Source: Methanosarcina sp. Ant1
Lineage (GTDB): Archaea > Halobacteriota > Methanosarcinia > Methanosarcinales > Methanosarcinaceae
Assembly (NCBI GenBank): GCA_001714685.2
Contig: MDTP02000069.1
Location: forward strand, 1-33,124
Reading direction: 5' to 3'
Length of the DNA stretch: 33,124 nt
Shown here piece after piece: positions 23,125 to 31,737 of this stretch; position 1 is the stretch's first letter, and each line of letters begins with the position of its first letter. The notes beneath the pieces are model-generated. The model searched no databases and was not told the DNA's origin. It saw only the letters and a list, made by a program, of their open reading frames with translations. The position numbers and the translations under genes are program-made.

Positions 23125-23637
23125 ATGAACGAGAAAAATCTTGATCATGAGATCTTGAAATTGATTGAAGCACAGCCTGAAATAAATGATACTGATATTG
23201 CCCGTAATCTTTCGATTTCGGAAGAACTAGTAAAGACGCGCATTGCAAACTTTAAGGATACAAGAGAGAAAATCCTTATTATGAGTTATGGGCCTAGCAT
23301 CTACGATAGCCTTAAATTGGCGCTTGAACCTGAGAATTATAGCGTTGTCAAAGCTCCTGGAGGCTCTTCGGCTCTTGAAACTGTAAAAACCGAAAAGCCC
23401 GACCTCTTCCTGTTAGATACCGGACACGCGGATATAGATGGTTTTGAGATATGCAAGCAGCTGAAGGCTAGTTCAAGGTACCGGTGGATGCCAGTAGTAA
23501 TGCTAAGTGAAAGAGGTGAGGCAAAAGACAGAGTTAAAGCTTTTGAGTCAGGGGCAGATGATTATGTTACTACTCCTCTAAACCCACTTGAATTGAAAGC
23601 CAGAGTCAGGATGATATTAAGACGTACTCGAATATGA
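23125..23637 (+). CDS. HTH protein with degenerate response-regulator receiver domain
   Basis: A 170-residue protein with two parts. Residues 1-44 form a winged-helix/AsnC-like N-terminal domain (DIARNLSISEELVKTRI). Residues 48-165 are a CheY-like receiver fold. The phosphoacceptor position Asp98 is kept (LFLLDTG), as are the DGFEIC helix start, the Ser128 strand end (MLSER) and GADDY. Other key residues are lost. The acidic pair at the end of strand 1 is Ser-Tyr (54-55, LIMSYG instead of LIVDDD). The strictly conserved Lys before Pro is Thr150 (VTTPLNP). So it probably does not undergo normal metal-dependent phosphorylation, and may be a pseudo-receiver sensing something else or acting through dimerisation. 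ATG 23125 has GGTGGAGGG just upstream. The HTH-then-receiver order is the reverse of most bacterial regulators. Confidence 0.82.
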   Translation: MNEKNLDHEILKLIEAQPEINDTDIARNLSISEELVKTRIANFKDTREKILIMSYGPSIYDSLKLALEPENYSVVKAPGGSSALETVKTEKPDLFLLDTGHADIDGFEICKQLKASSRYRWMPVVMLSERGEAKDRVKAFESGADDYVTTPLNPLELKARVRMILRRTRI

Positions 23638-24489
23638 GCTGAAGGGAAAATCCGGCTTCTAACAGGAAAAAATTCATTCTTCTCTCACTACATGGTTCTG
23701 TAGACTGAGAAGACTGCTCTGAAAAGCGAAAACTTTTTAGAACATTTCTTTTGAGATTTTTTCCCTCACCCCCTTCAGCATATGTGGGCAAATTATATTA
23801 GTAGATACCCTTATGGTCTCTCTACTAGACCCTTAATTCATTGATTAATTTATACTATTATTTTTTGTTTTTCAATAGTCATATTTACTTTTTTTATAGT
23901 ATTCCCCAGAAATACACTTTTAAAATATGCATAGAGATGTAGAGAGAAATCTGAATGTAATTTTTCGAAAGTCAGAGAAAATCTCTAAGTTCCCTATATT
24001 ACAGACAATAATGGAATTTAAAGGCAATAATGGAATCCTGGAAAAATCGTGAGATGAATAAGTTTTACGTTCTTGAAAAAGGGTTTGCCTGATTTGTTCT
24101 CTCATCTTTGAGCTCGATTTTTTCCTTGTCAGGGCAGAATAATGAGTTTTATTGCGGAGAACTGGGCTAATTTTAATCTATCAAAACCACAGTTTCTCGT
24201 TTTTGGCTTTGAATAAAATAGACTTATCATAAAATTAGATTATTTACTAAAAATATAGTCCATATTTTTAAAACATTATTTTTAAAATACTAATGTATAT
24301 GAATATTTCAAAATCTTTAAAAAAGAATAAAACGAAAATTATAACGCGTAACTGCAAATATGTTCTTATTTTCTGTAAGGAGCTAAAGTACAAAACTGAT
24401 TTAATGCTCTGAAGACATATATTATTTTTGTTAGGGTAGATGTGGTAAACTGTGGAAAAACGTGATCGAAAAAAGGTGTGGTAAAAACT
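23638..24489. other. 850-base gene-free A+T-rich spacer
   Basis: No coding frame is convincing. CAATAATGGAAT is duplicated with an 18-base period at about 24006-24035. A TATA-like CATATATTATT at about 24416-24426 is about 70 bases before the TPR gene start and is its likely promoter. I see no structured RNA I can name. Confidence 0.5.
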
Positions 24490-25368
24490 ATGACTTCGAA
24501 CGAATGGTACAATAAAGGCGTTGCACTCCATGAACTTAAAAGGTTTGCAGAAGCTCTGGATGCCTACAATAAAGCTCTGGAAATAAGTCCTGACAATGCA
24601 AAAATATTGTTCAGTAAGGGAGCGGTTCTGAAAAACCTGTTGAGGTATGATGAAGCTCTCGATGCCTTTAACAGGTCCATCGAGATCAACCCTACGGATG
24701 CGAAAACTTTGTGCTGTAAAGCTGAATTGCTTATGGGTCTTACGCAGTACGAAGAAGCTATGGATACATATTCTCGGGCTATATATCTTGCGCCTCAGGA
24801 GCCTGAGGTCTGGTACAGGCGGGGAATGGCTCTCAGGGAACTTAAGGCGTACGAAGACGCCATGGATGATTTTGAAAAAGCTATCCGCATCTATGAAAAA
24901 AGCTTTGACATGAACTCTATGAGCGCAAGTGAATGGTGCAAGAAAGGCATGAGCCTCTGTAAGATAAAAAGCTTTGAGGAAGCTCTTGATGCGTTTGACA
25001 GGGCTCTTGAGTTAAACCCTGCGAATGGAAAGGCTCTCTATAACAAGGGAGTGGCTCTCCGCTGGCTTGGAAAGTGCGACGAAGCAAGGCTTTATATAGA
25101 AAAAGCAGTGGGGATTTTTGACACCAAAATAAAAGCAAATCCGGAGAACGCCAGATTCTGGTACAATAAGGGAATTGCCTTAAGAGACCTGGAAAAATAT
25201 GAAGAGGCACTTGAAGCTTTTGAAAGAGCTATCGATATCAACCCGAGTTTTACAAAAGCCTGGATTGGTAAGGGTATTGTATACGATAGAATTAAGAAAC
25301 ACCATAAAGCAATGGAAGCCTACGAAAGGGCAGTAGATATAAATCCGATATATTCGGATCTTCTTTAA
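24490..25368 (+). CDS. Protein of eight tetratricopeptide repeats
   Basis: A 292-residue soluble protein made wholly of TPR units, which stack into a scaffold for protein-protein binding. Units are about 34 residues each, with the Trp/Leu-Tyr-Gly-Ala-Tyr/Phe-Ala-Pro pattern clear: unit 1 begins NEWYNKGVALHELKRF, units 5, 7 and 8 begin SEWCKKGM, RFWYNKGI and KAWIGKGI. Units 4 and 6 each have seven extra residues at the end of helix B (41 instead of 34). No enzymatic domain, signal peptide or membrane segment is present. Start ATG 24490 has GGTGTGG upstream; GTG 24478 is less likely. Its binding partners are unknown; no operon partner is near. Confidence 0.85.
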   Translation: MTSNEWYNKGVALHELKRFAEALDAYNKALEISPDNAKILFSKGAVLKNLLRYDEALDAFNRSIEINPTDAKTLCCKAELLMGLTQYEEAMDTYSRAIYLAPQEPEVWYRRGMALRELKAYEDAMDDFEKAIRIYEKSFDMNSMSASEWCKKGMSLCKIKSFEEALDAFDRALELNPANGKALYNKGVALRWLGKCDEARLYIEKAVGIFDTKIKANPENARFWYNKGIALRDLEKYEEALEAFERAIDINPSFTKAWIGKGIVYDRIKKHHKAMEAYERAVDINPIYSDLL

Positions 25369-25429
25369 GCAGCCAAACTTTAGAGCTTTAGAGACTCGCA
25401 GATCCAGAGCCAGAAAAGCCGTTAGCTGA

Positions 25430-25660
25430 AAGTCTGTTGCAGGATTTTTAGGCGGGGCGGCCAAAAAATTTCTTTTTCTGCTGATTTTTTCAGCCCTGAG
25501 TTTCGCTCCCCGAGTTTCGCTTCGCCCGAATTGCGCCTCGGGATCACAGAAAATCGGAGATTTTCTGGGAGTTGCACTGCAAGTACAACAGCACGAGGTC
25601 CTTTTCGCTGCGCTCAAGAGGACTTATTACTGCTTTGCAGTTTTTTCTGAGCTTTCCGCG
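25430..25660. repeat. G+C-rich spacer block with an internal hairpin, possible repetitive element
   Basis: Between the TPR gene and ppsA the composition switches to clearly higher G+C. The block holds two GAGTTTCGCT-type direct repeats (about 25499-25523) and a perfect hairpin CAGAAAATC-GGA-GATTTTCTG (25547-25567). An unspecific 145-codon frame crosses it on the minus strand, overlapping the TPR gene; I do not call it because it has no ribosome site and no domain. The block may be a dispersed intergenic repeat of the genus, which is an inference from its composition and structure. Confidence 0.45.
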
Positions 25661-25827
25661 TTTTCAGTGGTCATGAGGTGTGAAGCGAGTTTTTTTCGGT
25701 ATCCTCTTCAAATTCAGTCCTTTAATATTTTTCCTAGCCTGGGGAAACTTCTTAGTGAAGCATGAAACTTTAAGTTTATTGCCATACTTCTTATTACAAA
25801 AAATAATTTAAAGGGGATTTTTGGAAA

Positions 25828-28239
25828 ATGTCTGGGAATAAAAGCAAGTACACCCGTTGGTTTGAAGAAACTACGATTGAAGATGTTCCGCTTGTGGGCG
25901 GAAAGAATGCTTCTCTTGGAGAAATGTATAGGGAACTTACTTCGAAGGGGATAAAGATTCCGAACGGCTTTTCAGTCACTGCTGAAGCTTACTGGCATAC
26001 CCTCAAAGCCGGAGGGATTCTCGAGAAGCTCAAAAAAACGCTGGAAGGGCTTGATACTGCAAACGTCGCTGACCTTTCAAAAAGGGGGAAGATTGCAAGG
26101 GACCTGATTCTTGGGGCAGGAATTCCCGACGATCTCTGGGAAGATATCAAAACAGGGTATGATCGCCTATGTGAGCAGTACGGAGAAGATACGGATGTAG
26201 CTGTAAGGAGTTCGGCAACGGCTGAGGACCTCCCCACTGCTTCTTTTGCGGGCCAGCAGGAAACTTACCTCAACATCAGGGGCTACCCAGGGCTTAGGGA
26301 TGCCTGCACGCGCTGTTTTGCCTCTCTTTTTACTGACAGGGCGATTTCCTACCGCGTAACAAACAAATTCGATCATTTCAAAGTGGGGCTATCGATAGGG
26401 ATCATGAAGATGGTCAGGTCGGATATGGCTTCAAGCGGCGTTATTTTTACTCTGGATACGGAAACCGGTTTCAGGGATGTGGTTTTCATTACAGGCGCGT
26501 ACGGGCTTGGAGAAAATATCGTGCAGGGACAGGTCAACCCGGATGAGTTTTACGTTTTCAAGCCAACTTTCAGGGAAGGATATAAGCCTATTATCCAGAA
26601 GAAGGTAGGGAACAAGGAAATCAAGATGATCTACGGGCGCGGCGACTCCAAAGTGCTTACCCGGAATGTAGAGGTTCCTGAAGCTGATCGGCTTCGCTTC
26701 TGTATTGATGACGAAGAAGTGCTTGAACTTGCAGGGTATGCGATTACTATTGAAGATCATTACTCTGAAAAGTATAGGGAACCCCGGCCTATGGATATCG
26801 AGTGGGCAAAGGATGGGATAACAGGAGAACTCTTTATAGTTCAGGCAAGGCCAGAGACTGTCCAGTCCCAGAGAAGCAAAGAAATTCTGGAAACCTACGT
26901 ACTTGAAAAACAGTCGGAAATTATTGTAAAAGGCAGGAGTGTGGGAAGCAAAATTGCTTCCGGAAAGGCTCATGTGATACCTGACGTTTCGGATCTGCCC
27001 TCTTTTAAGCCAGGAGAGATCCTGATTGCGGACACCACGACTCCTGACTGGGAGCCTGTCATGAAAACGGCAGCTGCGATTGTCACAAACAAAGGAGGAA
27101 GGACATGCCATGCTGCAATTGTCAGCCGGGAACTTGGAATTCCCGCAGTCGTAGGAGCAGGCAATGCAACCGAGGTTCTTGAGACAGGCAGGGAAATTAC
27201 TGTAAGCTGTGCGGAAGGAGAGGACGGACTTGTGTACGATGGTATCCTTCCTTTCCATAAAGATACCCTGAGTCTCAAAGACCTGAAACGCCCGAAAACC
27301 GAGATTATGATGAATCTTGGAAACCCTGAGGAGGCTTTTGCCTTTTCCATGATCCCGAACGATGGAATTGGGCTTGCGAGGCTGGAATTCATCATTACAA
27401 GCTATATCAAGATCCATCCAATGGCTCTCGTACACCCTGAAAAGGTCAAAGACTCTAAAGTCCTTCGGGAAATCGAACAACTTACAGGAGGTTACGATAA
27501 AGAAGAGTATTTTGTTGAGCGGCTTGCCCAAGGAGTTGGGACTATTGTTGCGGCTTTTTACCCGAAGCCGGTAGTAGTCCGCCTGAGCGACTTCAAAACC
27601 AACGAGTATGCAAGCCTCCTTGGAGGCATCTATTTTGAAATGGTGGAGAATAATCCAATGATAGGTTTCAGGGGAGCTTCTCGCTATTTTGATGAGCGTT
27701 ATAGGGAAGGTTTTGCCCTTGAGTGCAGGGCTATGAAAAAAGTCAGGGATGAAATGGGGCTTACAAATCTCATTCTTATGATTCCCTTCTGCAGGACAGT
27801 TGAAGAGGCTCGGAAAGTGATTGCCGAGATGGAGAAAAATGGGCTAAAGAGAGGAGAAAATAGGCTGCAGGTCTATGTTATGTGCGAAATTCCAAATAAT
27901 GTTCTTCTTATCGACGAATTCAGCGAATTTTTCGATGGTTTCTCTATAGGCTCAAACGACCTGACCCAGCTGACCCTCGGCGTTGATAGAGACTCCGAAC
28001 TGCTTGCCGCAGAATTCGATGAGCGGGACCCCGGGGTTATGAAAATAATGGCAATGGCTGTACAGGGAGCGAAACGAAATGGAAGGCACAGTGGGATCTG
28101 CGGACAGGCCCCGAGTGACTTTCCTGAAATTGCGGAGTTTCTGGTAAAACAGGAGATAGATTCCATTTCACTTAATCCAGATTCGGTTATGAAGATCACC
28201 CTTAAGGTCCTGGAAACGGAAAAGGAACTGGGAAGGTAA
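25828..28239 (+). CDS. ppsA: Phosphoenolpyruvate synthase
   Basis: An 803-residue enzyme that makes PEP from pyruvate and ATP, giving AMP and phosphate; this is the first step of gluconeogenesis in methanogens. It has the N-terminal ATP-grasp-like nucleotide-binding domain (20-345; VGGKNASLGEMY, VRSSATAEDLPTASFAGQQE). The phosphohistidine swivel domain has GGRTCHAAIVSRELGIPAVVG, with His428 as the phosphorylated residue. The C-terminal PEP/pyruvate barrel carries NPMIGFRGASRY, GSNDLTQLTLGVDRDS and the catalytic Cys in SGICGQAPSD. The length is standard. ATG 25828 follows AAGGGGATTTTTGG. A 46-residue zinc-ribbon gene follows after 225 bases with its own promoter. Confidence 0.95.
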   Translation: MSGNKSKYTRWFEETTIEDVPLVGGKNASLGEMYRELTSKGIKIPNGFSVTAEAYWHTLKAGGILEKLKKTLEGLDTANVADLSKRGKIARDLILGAGIPDDLWEDIKTGYDRLCEQYGEDTDVAVRSSATAEDLPTASFAGQQETYLNIRGYPGLRDACTRCFASLFTDRAISYRVTNKFDHFKVGLSIGIMKMVRSDMASSGVIFTLDTETGFRDVVFITGAYGLGENIVQGQVNPDEFYVFKPTFREGYKPIIQKKVGNKEIKMIYGRGDSKVLTRNVEVPEADRLRFCIDDEEVLELAGYAITIEDHYSEKYREPRPMDIEWAKDGITGELFIVQARPETVQSQRSKEILETYVLEKQSEIIVKGRSVGSKIASGKAHVIPDVSDLPSFKPGEILIADTTTPDWEPVMKTAAAIVTNKGGRTCHAAIVSRELGIPAVVGAGNATEVLETGREITVSCAEGEDGLVYDGILPFHKDTLSLKDLKRPKTEIMMNLGNPEEAFAFSMIPNDGIGLARLEFIITSYIKIHPMALVHPEKVKDSKVLREIEQLTGGYDKEEYFVERLAQGVGTIVAAFYPKPVVVRLSDFKTNEYASLLGGIYFEMVENNPMIGFRGASRYFDERYREGFALECRAMKKVRDEMGLTNLILMIPFCRTVEEARKVIAEMEKNGLKRGENRLQVYVMCEIPNNVLLIDEFSEFFDGFSIGSNDLTQLTLGVDRDSELLAAEFDERDPGVMKIMAMAVQGAKRNGRHSGICGQAPSDFPEIAEFLVKQEIDSISLNPDSVMKITLKVLETEKELGR

Positions 28240-28352
28240 TGAAAAATAGCATGAATGGCAGATTATCGGGGTTTCAACCGATTTGCTAACCTAAGATCGA
28301 AAATTTACAGGAATTACCTATACCTACATTCAGTTTTATAGGGCACTTAAGT

Positions 28353-28368
28353 AATTTATTTATATGTT
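28353..28368 (+). promoter_or_regulatory. TATA box of the small zinc-ribbon gene
   Basis: AATTTATTTATATGTT at about 28353-28368. It predicts transcript start near 28390 and a leader of about 75 bases before ATG 28465. Confidence 0.45.
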
Positions 28369-28464
28369 GCTGTAATCTAAAGTATGTGAATTACATGGGG
28401 ACGTAGTTCATTACACTGAAAATTTGTGGAATATTAACTGCGGAGGATAAAAGGAGTCAATTGT

Positions 28465-28605
28465 ATGTTTTTCTTAAAAAAATGTCCGGAGTGCCACTCC
28501 AAGCTTGAAAACGATTTATTCAGGGAATTTCAGTATTGTTCTGTATGTGGGTACTGGACAAGAAAGGAAACTGTAAGGCTTGAGCCGCTAATGATCCTGG
28601 ATTGA
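28465..28605 (+). CDS. 46-residue zinc-ribbon protein
   Basis: A very short gene. The product starts MFFLKKCPECHSKLENDLF, then EFQYCSVCGYWTRKETVRLEPLMILD. Two CxxC pairs, C7-C10 (CPEC) and C25-C28 (CSVC), form a classic zinc-ribbon with 14 residues between the pairs. Start ATG 28465 has AAGGAGT seven bases upstream and a TATA box at 28353-28368, so both transcription and translation signals are in place. The role is unknown; small zinc-ribbons of this type often bind nucleic acid or partner proteins. It is easily missed because it is below usual length limits. It lies between ppsA and a strong hairpin at 28691-28734. Confidence 0.7.
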   Translation: MFFLKKCPECHSKLENDLFREFQYCSVCGYWTRKETVRLEPLMILD

Positions 28606-28690
28606 AAATAGACATGTTTGAATTCCCTATGGAATGTATGTGATGGGTATACCTCTTAAAAAACAGTAATTAGTTCGAATGAATTTTACT

Positions 28691-28734
28691 ACTGCAGCAG
28701 ATGCGGATGCACATCCTCAGCCGCATCTGCCAGT
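28691..28734 (+). terminator. Strong hairpin downstream of the zinc-ribbon gene
   Basis: A perfect 10-bp stem pairs GCAGATGCGG (28697-28706) with CCGCATCTGC (28721-28730). It is extended by ACTG/CAGT across a two-base bulge. The loop is 14 bases and no T tract follows. It could be a transcript-end structure for the zinc-ribbon gene, a processing site or part of a small RNA. The rest of 28606-29029 has no gene I can support. Confidence 0.5.
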
Positions 28735-29029
28735 TAATCTTCTCGATGTCCAGCTCAGCAGATGATTAATTTCTAAAAAAGTCTGCTTCTGGGTAATAAC
28801 CTTTAAAACCGAAAGTTTCCAGCAAACCTTTTTTAGTCTGAATTTGCAGTTCTGTTGGGCCAGGTTTTGATTTTGATTCTTGTCTTTCGTTATTTAAGAC
28901 CGTTCTATGAACCATGCTATATTTGAAATTCTCTCAATTTTTAATGCTTTGTGATATCTGCTGTCATATTAAGTATTAAGCTATCCAAAAGTTTTGAACA
29001 TGGTACGTCAAACAATAATTGAGAACTAA

Positions 29030-29147
29030 GGAATGACGAATATAATTTCAAATATTTCTGTTAACAATATGTCTTTGAGGTTATTTGAGGAAATGGAATT
29101 CTGAGCCATTCCCAAAGTGAAAACTTGAAGTTGTTTTTAACCATTCC
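29030..29147. mobile_element. MITE-like element, copy A (118 bp)
   Basis: The ends are imperfect inverted repeats; both termini read GGAATG outward-in (left GGAATGACGAATATAATTTC, right complement GGAATGGTTAAAAACAACTT). The trinucleotide TAA abuts both ends (29027-29029, 29148-29150), fitting a 3-bp target duplication. A diverged second copy lies at 32148-32271 in the same orientation. No coding capacity; presumably mobilised in trans. The spacer from here to 29294 has no other feature. Confidence 0.65.
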
Positions 29148-29294
29148 TAAGTATAACTATTACCGACAGCACGAGAAAAACTGAATAAAGATGATACGAT
29201 ATCAGCTTTTCCATGCCTCGGTGGTTATATTAACTGTAGTGAGAAAGGTATGATTTATTTTCGGAACTACAAATTAACGTGCTTTATTCGAAGG

Positions 29295-29741
29295 TTACTT
29301 TTTGTTGCCTTTATGCTTTAATTTTTCGGCAATGTCAATCCCAAGCCTTTTGCACTCCTGCACGTCCTTATCTGTGGGCTTGTGAAGAATCCGGAGTACA
29401 GGGTCTACCACAATCATTCCCATCTCTCGCATTTTTTCGGCTATCACTATAGGCGCTTCCCCACTCCACCCGTAAGATCCAAAAGCAGCTCCGACTTTAC
29501 CCTTTGGGTTTGTAGAAGCGAGAGTCTCGTTCATGAACTTTTCCATTGGCGGCAGCATTTTGTAGTAAAAAGTCGAAGAGCCAACTGCAATTGCTTCCGC
29601 TTCATTAAGTTCTTCGGGCTTTACATCATAAAAGCTAACAGCTTTTACATCCACATTCTTTGATTCTATCCCGCTAGCTATCGCTTCGGCCATAGCTTTT
29701 GTATTCCCTGAAGTACTGAGATAAACTACTATTGCTTTCAA
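29295..29741 (-). CDS. Flavodoxin-like FMN protein
   Basis: A 148-residue flavodoxin-fold electron-transfer protein. The FMN phosphate loop STSGNTKAMAEAI lies at residues 9-21 of the protein that begins KAIVVYLSTSGNT. The second loop with VGSSTFYYKMLPPMEKFM and the third AAFGSYGWSGEAPIVI complete the FMN site. Family members carry low-potential electrons in the cytoplasm. The start is TTG 29741, because it has GGGGATAA upstream and gives the standard N-terminus; the frame is open to ATG 29762. A 16-bp duplication (29771-29802) lies just upstream. It is the only gene between the MITE-like copy A and the PAS sensor, which is on the same strand. Confidence 0.85.
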   Translation of the reverse strand: MKAIVVYLSTSGNTKAMAEAIASGIESKNVDVKAVSFYDVKPEELNEAEAIAVGSSTFYYKMLPPMEKFMNETLASTNPKGKVGAAFGSYGWSGEAPIVIAEKMREMGMIVVDPVLRILHKPTDKDVQECKRLGIDIAEKLKHKGNKK

Positions 29742-29770
29742 TCTTATCCCCATCCAATGCAAGATCTATA

Positions 29771-29802
29771 TTAATGCCAGTCATGGTTAATGCCAGTCAA
29801 GG
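29771..29802. repeat. 16-bp tandem duplication upstream of the flavodoxin gene
   Basis: TTAATGCCAGTCATGG (29771-29786) is followed directly by TTAATGCCAGTCAAGG (29787-29802). Confidence 0.9.
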
Positions 29803-29970
29803 ACAAAAAGTGAGCACAAATCAGCAGTTTCAATTTAACCGGAGCCAAAGGCCATAAAAAGCGAAACCTGAGGCCTTCTCACTTTCCAACCCTGTATTAG
29901 TTATAAAAGTTGTTTTAAATAAGGATTTCGTCTCGCCCAGGTTGAATTAATGCTCGAAAGAAAACCTTTC

Positions 29971-31737
29971 TTATGCCAGGTCCGCCGCAATGCGGATAGG
30001 GGCTATGTAGTTTACTACCTGCAAGACTACGCTCTCAAGAAAGTTGCGTACATTTTGGGAAATCCTGTCTGTAGTATGGGAAGCAAAGTTTAGACTGCCT
30101 ATTGTTTCTCCTCTATGTATCATAGGGATCACCGCGACAGCAGTAATTTTTTCCTTCCTGATTAAATCTGCCATTTTCTCTGAATAAAAATCCAGCTTGT
30201 AGATGGGTTTTTCAGTCCAAATCTGCCGCGCTTCAGGAGAATCTGCATTATATGTTGAAATGCTCTTAACAAACTCGGAGGAAAGTCCTCTGTATGCAAC
30301 CAGGTTAATCCGATCAAGGAGATCGTCTTTCAGGTATATACCTGCAGCATCTATCTCTTCTATTCTCAAGCAGGCATCAAGGACCATATTAAGCATAGCA
30401 TGAAGGTTCCAGGTAGTACTCAGGGATACTCCGAGTTCCCTCTGGATCTCAAGCATTTTCTGTGCTTCTTTCCTTTCAGTAACATCGACAATTATTCCCT
30501 GAAAATGAGTTACATCTCCTTTACTGTCTCTCTGGATAAATGTCCGCTCCTCAACCCAGCGAATATTACCGTCCCCGGTAAATATTCTGTATTCCATCTC
30601 AAAAGAGTCATTTCCTTCTCTTATTGAAAGTGCGAGATTTTCGATGACTGCTTTGATGTCCTCTTTGTGTATTATATTCCCATAAAGTAGTTTTTCAGAT
30701 GTAAAGTCCTCTGCTGTGTACCCGAACTGACTCACATTTTCGGAAACAAATTCTGCAGGCCAGTTTCCCCTATTTTTCCATAGAAAAGCCACTGCCGGAC
30801 TTTTGTTAATTATGGTTTTCAGTATTTTCTGCATTTCGAGAGATTTTCTAAGGGCCTCTTCCACTCTTTTTCTCGGAGTTATATCCAGTACTATTCCCTG
30901 AAAGCAGGTTACCTCCCCATCTCCCTCTCTATGAATAAATGTCCTCTCGTTTACCCATCTCACGTCCCCGGCTTTTGTGAAAATCCTGTACTCCGAATTG
31001 AAGCTTACCTCACCTTTCTGGATGCTTCTTTCAAGCTCTTCTTCTACTTTTCCCAGATCATCAGGATGTATGATTTTCCCATACAGGACTTTTTGTGATA
31101 AAAAATCATCAACTGTATAGCCAAACTGTATTAAATTGTCGGAGACAAAAACCGCAGGCCAGTATTTGTCGTTTTTCCAGAGAAAGACCACTGCAGGACT
31201 GTTGTTAATAACTGTAGTCAGTATTTTCTGCATCTTAAGGACTTTTTCCAGCTTTTCTTCACTCTTCTTCCGCTTGGTGATGTCGAGCACCATTACCTGA
31301 AAGTGTGTTATCTGCCCACTTGTGCTTTTCTGGATAAAGGTCCTTTGGTTTATCCATCTAACATCCCCTGTTTTTGTTAAAATTCTGTACTCAATAATGA
31401 ACTCTGGAGATCCGCTCCTGATCTTTTTCTCAAACACATCTTGAACATTTTCGAGATCATCAGGATATATTATATCCTTGTACAACACCCTGCCAGATGT
31501 TAGGTCTTCTACAGTATACCCAAAATTCGCCACATTTTCGGAGACAAACTCTACAGGCCACTTATCTTCGTTTTTCCAGAGGAAAAGCACTACTTGACTA
31601 TTATTAATTATCGTTTTCAGAGTTTCTTCTTTCTCCAGGACTGCTTGGAGAGCCTCACCTCTCTTATTGTCTCCAGCTTCCGTTCTTCGAAGACCCTTAT
31701 TTAAATCTTCTTTTTCCTCTGAAATTTTAATATCCAT
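29971..31737 (-). CDS. PAS-PAS-PAS-GAF sensor protein without a kinase domain
   Basis: A 588-residue soluble protein (594 if TTG 31755 is used). After a charged N-terminus (1-38) come three tandem PAS domains with PAC ends, at about 40-157, 173-287 and 305-423. They share FLWKN, EFVSENV, FGYT, and DITKRK or DVTERK, with a period of about 132 residues, so they are recent internal duplications. A GAF domain follows at about 431-585 (IDAAGIYLKDDLLDRINLVAYRG, VAVIPMIHRGETIGSLNFAS). No histidine kinase, phosphoacceptor His or output domain follows; the protein ends 15 residues after GAF. Methanosarcina has many sensor kinases of this build, so this looks truncated or regulatory. No transmembrane segment is seen. 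The start codon is uncertain. Confidence 0.8.
   Translation of the reverse strand: MDIKISEEKEDLNKGLRRTEAGDNKRGEALQAVLEKEETLKTIINNSQVVLFLWKNEDKWPVEFVSENVANFGYTVEDLTSGRVLYKDIIYPDDLENVQDVFEKKIRSGSPEFIIEYRILTKTGDVRWINQRTFIQKSTSGQITHFQVMVLDITKRKKSEEKLEKVLKMQKILTTVINNSPAVVFLWKNDKYWPAVFVSDNLIQFGYTVDDFLSQKVLYGKIIHPDDLGKVEEELERSIQKGEVSFNSEYRIFTKAGDVRWVNERTFIHREGDGEVTCFQGIVLDITPRKRVEEALRKSLEMQKILKTIINKSPAVAFLWKNRGNWPAEFVSENVSQFGYTAEDFTSEKLLYGNIIHKEDIKAVIENLALSIREGNDSFEMEYRIFTGDGNIRWVEERTFIQRDSKGDVTHFQGIIVDVTERKEAQKMLEIQRELGVSLSTTWNLHAMLNMVLDACLRIEEIDAAGIYLKDDLLDRINLVAYRGLSSEFVKSISTYNADSPEARQIWTEKPIYKLDFYSEKMADLIRKEKITAVAVIPMIHRGETIGSLNFASHTTDRISQNVRNFLESVVLQVVNYIAPIRIAADLA

Noticed and set aside
25180-25617. 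145-codon minus-strand frame with Cys-Cys-Cys
   Set aside because: It overlaps the TPR gene and the G+C-rich repeat block, has no ribosome site, and the cysteines do not form a known motif.
26431-27531. 366-codon minus-strand frame
   Set aside because: It is antisense to ppsA, whose catalytic motifs are complete; long antisense frames are common in genes with this codon use.
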